This document shows, in pieces, positions 57,301-64,000 of a stretch of 64,000 nt of DNA. Each line of letters begins with the position of its first letter. Within the stretch, counting starts at the first letter, position 1. The position numbers were made by a program, and so were the translations under genes. Origin of the DNA: Isoetes taiwanensis (Eukaryota > Streptophyta > Lycopodiopsida > Isoetales > Isoetaceae); the NCBI GenBank assembly GCA_021234155.1, contig JAJEKV010000097.1, forward strand, positions 2,329,477 to 2,393,476, given 5' to 3'. The notes under the pieces were generated by a model. That model was not told where the DNA came from and did no database searches. It saw nothing but the letters and a program-made list of their open reading frames with translations.

Positions 57301-57696
57301 ATGGCAACGAGGCTTGGTGCAAGTCTGCTCAGTGGAATAACCATGTTGAAGGAGAAGCAGGTTTCCAAACATGGAAGCAGGATGAAAGATGTCTTAGAAG
57401 CTGAAGGATTGTGGGATTATGTGAATGGTGAAAGTGAAGTTGAAGGAGATAGTAGCTCAATAAATATGCCACATGGAGAAGGAACATCTGCTGCCACAGC
57501 AACTGCAAGTGGAGGAAACAATTTGAAAGGAAAATTGCAAGAAGCAAGAGTGATTATTGCAAGTAAGTTGGGATCTAGCATTCTGCATAAAATCAGAGAT
57601 AAAACACCAAAAGAAATATGGGATTATCTAATCAAAACTTATGAGATGAAAAATACTTCTCAGCTGGATATGCTTGTTGACTTTCAACCTGGCTAG
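57301..57696 (+). pseudogene. Copia gag N-terminus (UBN2 type), truncated
   Basis: The ATG at 57301 follows the primer-binding site by nine bases. The 131-codon frame reads MATRLGASLLSGI.., AEGLWDYVNGESE, and KTPKEIWDYLIKTYEMKNTSQLD, the usual N-terminal gag plan of plant Copia (LW..V then P.E.WD.L...Y). It stops at FQPG, and no zinc knuckle, protease, integrase or RT follows. The element is therefore cut short soon after this point, either by deletion or by decay. Confidence 0.8.
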
Positions 57697-59666
57697 AGAG
57701 TCAAACACAAGAAACCAACTTGAGTTTATACTCAAGTTGGGGTTAGAACCTCCAGATCACTTAAGGTGATCAGTCTGCACAAGAGTTTCTCAAAGAAAAA
57801 AACTCAAATATCAAGCATTCATACCCTTCCCAATTCAAGAATATGGAACCCTCACTCAAATTGATGTAGCTCTCATAGGTGGATTGATTTCCAAGGTCAA
57901 ATCATTGTGACTTGTACAGAAAAGTTATAGGCAAGCAAGGAAGAAGATCTTGACCAAGTCTGAGTTCTAATCTGCAAGATATTAGATCTCAAAGTTGGGT
58001 CAATTTTTGGTCAATATCAGTCAAAACTACAAGCAGGTCTCAGAATTTTGTAACTTGAGTTGCAGATGGAATTTTGAAGGGATTCCAAAGCAGAGGTGAA
58101 GTATAGGTCCCAAAAGTGAGGGGCATATAATCAAATCATAATTTGGATCATAAAAACTATTTTTTGGCAATCGCTTTTTGTGAATAACATCCTAAAATCG
58201 TGGTCGCATTTAATGCAAAAAATGATAACTTGAGTTTGAAATGGTTTTTTCAAGTTTTTGTGCACACAGTACAAATATGATGGGAAAAGAGGGGCAAGTG
58301 GTCATATGCAAGAAAAAAATGATGGAATGTCTTATCAGAAAATGTTTGTGAGGCAAAAATACTAAAAGTTCATGATAATAACTTTTAAATATTTGGCGTG
58401 CAATTTTCATTGATATGAAGGTAATACAAGATGAATAGAGGTCTCGTGGATCATAAATCAATCATCAAAATATCTCGTGGAGGTCATAAAATAATTTCAT
58501 AATTGAATATCACCCAATTTTCTTAAATCGAACTGCGGAACACTCGATACTTCATAAACGCTCTTCGATCATGCTCAAAGATGTATCAATGTTGAGGTTT
58601 GATGCGCCCGGCCTTCAAAAACTTCAGAATCGCTTTTCCTGTGATATAGATCCGATTTGATGATTCCTATCTTAGGGCTTAATTTTAGGCTTAATGAAAT
58701 GCTTATGAGCCGAATCCAAGAATAGGTAGTTGTTATGGTTTAGGAATCCAAATCAAGCGTGATTCGAAAGCAAGTTTGCAGATTTAGGGTTGCCCAACCG
58801 TATTTTTCCCCGAACTTCGCGATACACGGCGTATTTTTGGGAGTATATACTTGGAATATGCTGTATTTTGAAGTTTTGAAAAGCTAGACTATGGTTTAAA
58901 AGGTGCCTCATAAAATAATTAAAAAGTTTGTATCATTTGAGGCAATGGCAACCCTAATTTTTGGGAATATGCTAGGTCTAGATACCATGTTTGGAATATT
59001 CCATGGGGTAGATGGGTAACATGGGTATTTGAAGCATAATAGTGAAAAAGGGGTATAAGAAATTTCAAAAATTTGACCAGAGGTATTTGCAAGGGTGTAA
59101 CATGGGGGATAAGAATGAGAAAAAGGATATGAAATAGGAAGTTCATCTTGGAAAGGGGCAAAAGGCACTAGAAAAAAAAGGAATTACGCAGCCATGGTAT
59201 GATTGGAAAAATGGGTGAGCAAGGGGGAGTATATGTATGAGGAAAATATGACTAGGAAAAGGTCAAAATGGGGGTAAGAATATGGATAAAAATGGCTAGG
59301 AAATGAAATCAAATACCATGGGATCTTCCAAACTTTGTCTTCCAATCTTCAAAAAGCATCTTCCAATCTTCTAACCCAGAATCTCATAAAGCATCCTTTG
59401 ACTACCTTTGACCTCAAATAGAGTACCTTTCATGGGAGTTGACCTTGAATATTGGTGTAGATCCTTGAAGATTGATGTTGTTTGACCTTCACATCAATGT
59501 TGACTTCCAAGCTCTTTTTGATCTGGTTTTTCCAAAATGACTTGACCTATCTTTAATACATGTACCAACAGTTAGTATGTTAGGAGGTATGGAAGAAAGA
59601 GGGTGTAAAGTGCAAGTGTTGATGGAATAGAGGTGAATATGATGGTGAGAGGATGTGAGTGAGTGA

Positions 59667-59870
59667 GAAAGGTGAGAATGAGTGTGAATATGATAAGGTG
59701 GTGATGGAAATGGAGTGTATGAAATGAGGTGAGTGTGGAATCTCGCCAAAACAAGAAAATGTGTGAAAAAGGTAAGAATGAGTGTGAGTATGGTAAGGTA
59801 GTGATGGAAATGGAGTGTAAGAGGGTGAAGTGAATGTGCAAAAGTTGAGATCTCGCCAAAACAAGAAAAT
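59667..59870. repeat. Tandem duplication, about 100-base unit
   Basis: gagaatgagtgtgaatatga..gtgatggaaatggagtgta..atctcgccaaaacaagaaaat occurs at 59669-59760 and 59774-59870. Confidence 0.8.
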
Positions 59871-59889
59871 ATATGCCTCCCTGATCCTT

Positions 59890-60215
59890 AAAACTGCAAC
59901 TTTGCTATGATGGTGAAGCTGAATTGCAGAGTGCTTTTTTTTTGGAATGAAAACAAGAATAAGGAGTTTAAATGGATAACAGGACCACTTATGACAGATG
60001 AATAAAGATGGAGAAAGGGTGCACCTGTCATGGAAACATACAAACAAGTTAATCTTGACCTTTGCAACTCTGCCATGATGGAGAAGCTGAATTTGCAGAA
60101 TGCACACTTAGAGAAATAAAATGAAGAATAATGAAGGATATATGGCTAAATGGAGGGTAGGACCACAATAAGGCAGATGAATGTGGATGGGAAAAAGGGT
60201 GTTCCTGCAAATGAC
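59890..60215. repeat. Tandem duplication, about 165-base unit
   Basis: Both units contain aaactgcaactttgctatga/ttgcaactctgccatgatgg, aagctgaattgcagagtgc, then gcagatgaat..ggaaaaagggtgcacctg-like text. They diverge by many small changes. Confidence 0.7.
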
Positions 60216-60383
60216 ACTTGGCAATTCATTAGTGGAAATCCTTGTCTTGAAGTTGTTTGATAGTTCATCTCTCATCCTGGCTATCTGCAAACATGCACTC
60301 AATAGAAACATTAATTCTAAGAATCAAGACAAAGCGAAATCTAACCTATCTAATTTTAACTTCAACTCTAACTTATCTAAGTT

Positions 60384-60881
60384 CTAGAGCATAAAAAGGG
60401 ATAAGCATATGTGCTGATCCCAATACCTTTTCAGATGGATAGTGTTGATGGGATTTGGAAGTGGCACCCCTGAAGTTAATTCCCTTAGCCAATAAGAGTT
60501 GGTGCCTGCAGGCTCCAACACCTCATAGGGGCCTTCCCAAAGATTTTCAAACTTACTTGCTGAGTCTTCCTTTGATTTATTCCATTTAAGAACTAGCTCT
60601 CCTGTTTTGAAGGTTCCTTGTATTTTGTGAGCAACTTTGAAAGCAGCCAAATCCTTGGCTTTTTTTAGTAGGTTGGCATTTTCAGCCTCCATCCTATATT
60701 CTTCTAAGTGCAGAAGAGTGTCCAGTTTTTCCTGCAAGGCATATTCAAAAGGTAAACATAGTTTGTGAGCTAACCTTAGGGATGGGAGCTCAAGCTCTAC
60801 TGGAAGCACAGCCTCAATGCCATAAACTAGATTGAAGGGTGTATGAGGGGTTGCTGCTCGGGCAGCCAAAGTGGAGGACAC
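60384..60881 (-). pseudogene. Gypsy integrase C-terminal part, copy 1
   Basis: It reads AATPHTPFNLVYGIEAVLPVELELPSLRL.., KTGELVLKWNKSKEDSASKFENLWEGPYEV and ends INTIHLKRYWDQ. It begins inside SINE-like sequence (SSTLAAR comes from that insert). It keeps the natural end of the polyprotein, which copy 2 lacks. Confidence 0.85.
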
Positions 60882-61063
60882 TTATAGGCTTTTAAGTTCT
60901 ACCACGTCGGGGATCATCATCGTATAACTCCAGTAACCAACTCCCAAAGATAAACATACATTGGCAAGGTTTGAACCCATGACCAAATGGATATTTATTT
61001 TGGCATTACTAGGCTTATACCAACTCACCACACATCCGTTGGGCAAAACTTTTGCCTTACATG
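60859..61063 (-). mobile_element. SINE-like tRNA-derived unit, copy 1
   Basis: On the minus strand this reads ggatgtgtggtgagttggta, an A-box-like text, and about 45 bases later tcatgggttcaaaccttgcc, a good Pol III B box. It ends within cctccactttggctgcccg. It matches 61244-61448 over 205 bases at a constant offset of 385. Confidence 0.6.
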
Positions 61064-61448
61064 TACACTTTGTAGGCAGGATTTAATCCCGCCTTAGGAA
61101 GTCTAGGTCCTAGGGGCATGGCTTTTTTTTAGCCTCACCATCCTAGTGCCACCTGCCATAGTCCCATTGTTTTTTTATTACTTTGTTTAAGGTCCAAACT
61201 AGACTAATCTTGTACAGACTAGCTAGTTTATCCCACCGCCTTGCGGGCAGCCAAAGTGGAGGACACGTATAGGCTTTTAAGTTCTACCACGTCGGGGATC
61301 ATCATCATATAACTCCAGTAACCAACTCCCAAAGATAAACATACATTGGCAAGGTTTGAACCCATGACCAAATGGATATTTATTTTGGCATTACTAGACT
61401 TATACCAACTCATCACACATCCGTTGGGCAAAACTTTTGCCTTACATG
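61064..61448 (-). mobile_element. SINE-like tRNA-derived unit, copy 2, longer
   Basis: The same A/B-box head starts at 61448 (minus strand) and runs through the 205-base shared part. It continues into 180 further bases with ataaaaaaacaatgggacta and other A-rich text. It sits exactly at the break of integrase copy 2. Confidence 0.6.
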
Positions 61449-61800
61449 AAGTTGGTGCCTGCAGGCTCCAACACCTCATAGGGGCCTTCCCAAAGATTTT
61501 CAAACTTACTTGCTGAGTCTTCCTTTGATTTATTCCATTTAAGAACTAGCTCTCCTGTTTTGAAGGTTCCTTGTATTTTGTGAGCAGCTTTGAAAGCAGA
61601 TAAATCCTTGGCTTTTTTTAGCAGGTTGGCATTTTCAGCCTCCATCCTATATTCTTCTAAGTGCAGAAGAGTGTCCAGTCTTTCCTGCAAGGCATATTCA
61701 AAAGGTAAACATAGTTTGTGAGCTAACCTTAGGGATGGGAGCTCAAGCTCTACTGGAAGCACAACCTCAATGCCATAAACTAGATTGAAGGGTGTATAGT
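61442..61800 (-). pseudogene. Gypsy integrase C-terminal part, copy 2
   Basis: It duplicates 60497-60844 (348 bases, offset 953) almost exactly: LPVELELPSLRL to EVLEPAGTN. It stops at the point where SINE-like sequence begins (61448). A deletion of about 20 bases relative to copy 1 removes the text before TPFNLVYG and shifts the frame. Confidence 0.85.
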
Positions 61801-62381
61801 GACTCTATAAGCCCAAAGAGCATCCACCAATTTGACATGCCAATCCTTTTGATTATCATCCACTGTTTTCTGCAGAATGCTTTTCAAAACCTTATTAGTA
61901 GCTTCTGCTTGACCATTACCTTGAGGATAGTAGGAGGAGCTCTTAGTATGTTTGACCTTAAGAATAGCCAACAGATTAGTAATGACTTCATTCACAAAGG
62001 GAGTACCTCACCAAACCGTGCACAAATATATTCATGTAAAAACTTTGCTGTTGTAATAGCATTGGCCTGTCTCAAAGGAATTGCTTCTGCCCATTTAGTA
62101 AAATAATCTGTGGCTACAATGATGTGCTGATGTTGTCCTGCAGAGGGGGGATTAATAGGGCCAAGATAATCCAATCCCCATATTTGGAAAGGCCCTGGAG
62201 AAATGATAGGATTTAATGCAGCTGGGAGAAGAATCCTTTTGCCAAATATCTGACACTTATGGCAAGATTTTATAGCAGTGTAACAATCTTTAAATACTGT
62301 AGGCCAATAATACCCTGACCTGAGAATTTTCTTGGCAGTAGTATCTCCAGCAAAATGGCCTCCACATACTCCTTCATGCAT
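61780..62381 (-). pseudogene. Gypsy integrase zinc finger and catalytic core, broken
   Basis: The HHCC finger is visible (MHEGVCGGHFAGDTTAKKI.. and CHKCQIFG). The core reads WGLDYLGPINPPSAGQ (first Asp), VATDYFTKWAEAIPL and, after a frame change at about 61995, VNEVITNLLAILKVKH and YYPQGNGQAEATNKVLKSIL (the Glu). The stretch between RFG and TPFVNEV that should carry the second catalytic Asp is deleted, with a frameshift. This integrase copy could not work. Confidence 0.85.
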
Positions 62382-62640
62382 TTCTCTAATGATCAGAGCA
62401 GATTCTTCTTCATTGGCACACCTCAGTAACAGTCCATCCCTATTGCATTAATCATTTTAAATTGCCTGCGTTTTTCTTTAAATCTCCTTTGCTGGCTCGA
62501 AGTCAGCCCTGGGGGCATCTCCTTGAATTGTAGAAAACTTTTTATAGGTAGCTGCCAATCCTGTTGGTTCTGCTCTCCATCCTCTGCCTGCAAATAAGCT
62601 AAGGCATCCACAAAGTCAACAACCTCTACTGTATCCTCAT

Positions 62641-63185
62641 GATCAAAGAAAATGTAAGGTAAACTAGTTATAGTGCCCGGCGTTGCCGGGCTTTACTATA
62701 TAATTTGAAAGTTGTCGGGTTTTACTACAATTTGAAAGCGTGGTGATTGGATTGTTGGCTAGAATAAAGAATGTGGTGATTTTTGTATTTGCCACGATGC
62801 TAAAAAAAGGGAAGGTGTGAATGTGAGTGTGGGGGGCACAAAAAGTGTGTTTGCTTACGCCTAAAATTGGCTAAGGTTTCCACGAATAACTCAGTGTTAA
62901 TATATTGTGTGGAGTTTAGCAAAGGTGTATATATGTTTAGCTTTAATTATGGATAACGGGGATTAGTTTTTGATGGCAAGATGTTGGAGACTTTGCACTT
63001 TAGAATACTAATTATAGTGGTTGATAAATGACTTTTTGGTCTAAATATTGTTGTTATGTGATAAGGTTCGCAAAAGATTTTTATGGGGCGGGTTTTCAGT
63101 GGTTGGGGGTGGGGTGGTGTTTTCTTATTTTATTGGGTGAAGGTTTTTTTTTAGGAATTAGATATGATGTCACATGCTTTACCTT
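62641..63185. other. No gene; gcccggcgttgccgggc hairpin
   Basis: At 62673-62690 the text gtgcccggcgttgccgggct forms a tight GC hairpin in AT-rich DNA. A shorter ttgtcgggttttactac repeats the following text near 62713. No ORF is supported. Confidence 0.5.
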
Positions 63186-63945
63186 TTAAGGACCCGAAAA
63201 TAGGGTCGTGTCTATTTCTGTTGTGGTTATCTGCTGTGCGAACCATCTTAGCCAAGCGGAGCTAGCGATGGCGGCCGAAGGAGATGACGCTAGCGATAGC
63301 AGCACACTTGGTGAAGAGGAGCGATGATGACGAATCTGTCCCCAGGTATTGGCAGATTGAATACTGGAATAAATTCGTTTGTGCATACTGCTTTGGGTTT
63401 GCCGGGGTTCAACTCCCCGCCCGGTAGATCTTCTGTAGAGATTTTGTTGGTTTTCTGTTCTTCCACCATTTCGGTTCTTGCTTTTATTTCGGATTTTCTT
63501 CCAGATTTGTTCCTATCGGATCTGTTGGGTTACCACTGCATGTGCTTCGCTTTCCCCGTAGCTTATCAAGTTGAGGCTCTGGTCTGGTCGAACGATGTAA
63601 ATCTCCTGTATAGCTATGGGTTTGCTTATCAGAATAGATTATTCCTAAAACTTCTTATATAGAACAGAAAAGAAGCAGCTGGATATTTGAGCCGGATCCA
63701 AATCGGTGAGCAAGAAAAGTGTGAGGTGGGTTAAGCACGGCAACAGCCACAGCCGGATTTGTGGAGTTTCTTGTTTTCTTATTTTCGGATCATTGTTCTT
63801 ATTTTCGGATCATTGTTGCTTCACCGGAGCTGTTCAAGTTGAAGCCCTGGGCCATTCAAATGCTCGTATTTGGGCGTATTTATGTGTTTATTAGTATTTG
63901 ACAAATCCAATGGTTTGTAATCCAATGGTTCAGCAAAAAAAAATA
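63186..63945 (+). mobile_element. Possible retroposon with B-box-like site and poly(A)
   Basis: At 63399-63420, ccggggttcaactccccg contains ggttcaactcc, which fits the Pol III B box and could equally be a T-arm-like hairpin. The block ends in a run of nine A (about 63936-63944). Inside, cttattttcggatcattgtt is tandemly repeated at 63777-63816, and caagttgaggctctggtc and caagttgaagccctgggc are related. An ORF at 63324-63662 is not recognised. No matching target duplication was found. Confidence 0.3.
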
Positions 63946-64000
63946 AGGTATGTGTGTATCTGATATAAGGTATGTGATATAAGGTATGTGAAAAGGTACT
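63946..64000. repeat. taaggtatgtgata-type microsatellite
   Basis: aaggtatgtg and gatat alternate four times up to the window end. Confidence 0.75.

Larger units (their letters stand above)
57697..60383. other. Noncoding stretch with local duplications
   Basis: No gene is seen. Small hairpins lie at 57718-57739 (aacttgagtttatactcaagtt type) and 57756-57770 (atcacttaaggtgat). Two tandem duplications are listed separately. Minus-strand ORFs at 59.5-60.1 kb are products of these repeats. Confidence 0.5.
60384..62640 (-). mobile_element. Ty3/Gypsy integrase region, fragment
   Basis: The minus strand carries the end of a Gypsy polyprotein from the RNase H-integrase linker (MDALAYLQAED.., 62611) to the integrase C-terminus (INTIHLKRYW, near 60440). 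No gag, protease, RT or LTR is seen. The order at the low-coordinate end is disturbed by an internal duplication and a SINE-like insert. Confidence 0.85.

Noticed and set aside
59489-60107. Ser/His/Pro-rich ORFs on the minus strand, up to 175 codons
   Set aside because: They cross two tandem duplications and low-complexity text; no protein family fits.

Overview
The window looks like nuclear DNA of a land plant with a large, repeat-rich genome. The evidence is two spliced plant-type genes with GT..AG introns, plant-style LINE, Copia and Gypsy retroelements, CACTA-like and MITE-like DNA elements, and long AT-rich gaps. I see no organelle, bacterial or rRNA genes. The species cannot be fixed from the sequence; a seed-free plant such as a fern would fit, but that is a guess.

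Only two genes appear complete. The first is an ABCI20/CAF16-type soluble ABC ATPase (24297-27911, +, six exons, 285 aa). The second is a cytochrome b561 ferrireductase-type protein (50468-51566, +, four exons, 239 aa). The b561 keeps three of the four family heme histidines; the fourth position is Leu. An FCP1-like phosphatase fragment (about 20138-21319, -) and several orphan exon-like ORFs are partial or broken.

Layout:
- 14-7122 is one LINE on the minus strand with a 14-bp target-site duplication and poly(A).
- 7.1-15.5 kb holds no gene. It contains a palindrome-rich higher-order repeat (9.55-11.39 kb), T-rich blocks and minisatellites.
- 15520-20088 is a CACTA-like element with a Copia element nested inside it (15999-19314). 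The Copia has lost reverse transcriptase and RNase H.
- 20.1-23.6 kb holds the FCP1-like remnant, two candidate MITEs and a LINE ORF1 remnant.
- 24.3-27.9 kb is the ABC gene.
- 28211-33176 is a second inverted-repeat element containing minisatellites and a minus-strand LINE fragment.
- 33325-40703 is bounded by 23-bp perfect inverted repeats and carries decayed ORFs of unknown family.
- 40.8-41.1 kb is a foldback element next to a MITE.
- 42-45.7 kb is a plus-strand LINE ORF1/endonuclease remnant split by an insertion.
- 45971-48136 is a tandem duplication that includes a conserved short minus-strand ORF.
- 50.5-51.6 kb is the b561 gene.
- 53.9-55.4 kb is an exon-like ORF hit by a 5'-truncated LINE with a 19-bp duplication.
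- 57.3-57.7 kb is a Copia gag start.
- 60.4-62.6 kb is a minus-strand Gypsy integrase region with an internal duplication and a tRNA-derived SINE-like insert.
- The last 1.3 kb looks like a further retroposon of unknown type.

The genes form no operon-like unit. The history that can be read is repeated nested transposition and local duplication around two conserved genes. Exact ends of most decayed elements are approximate.
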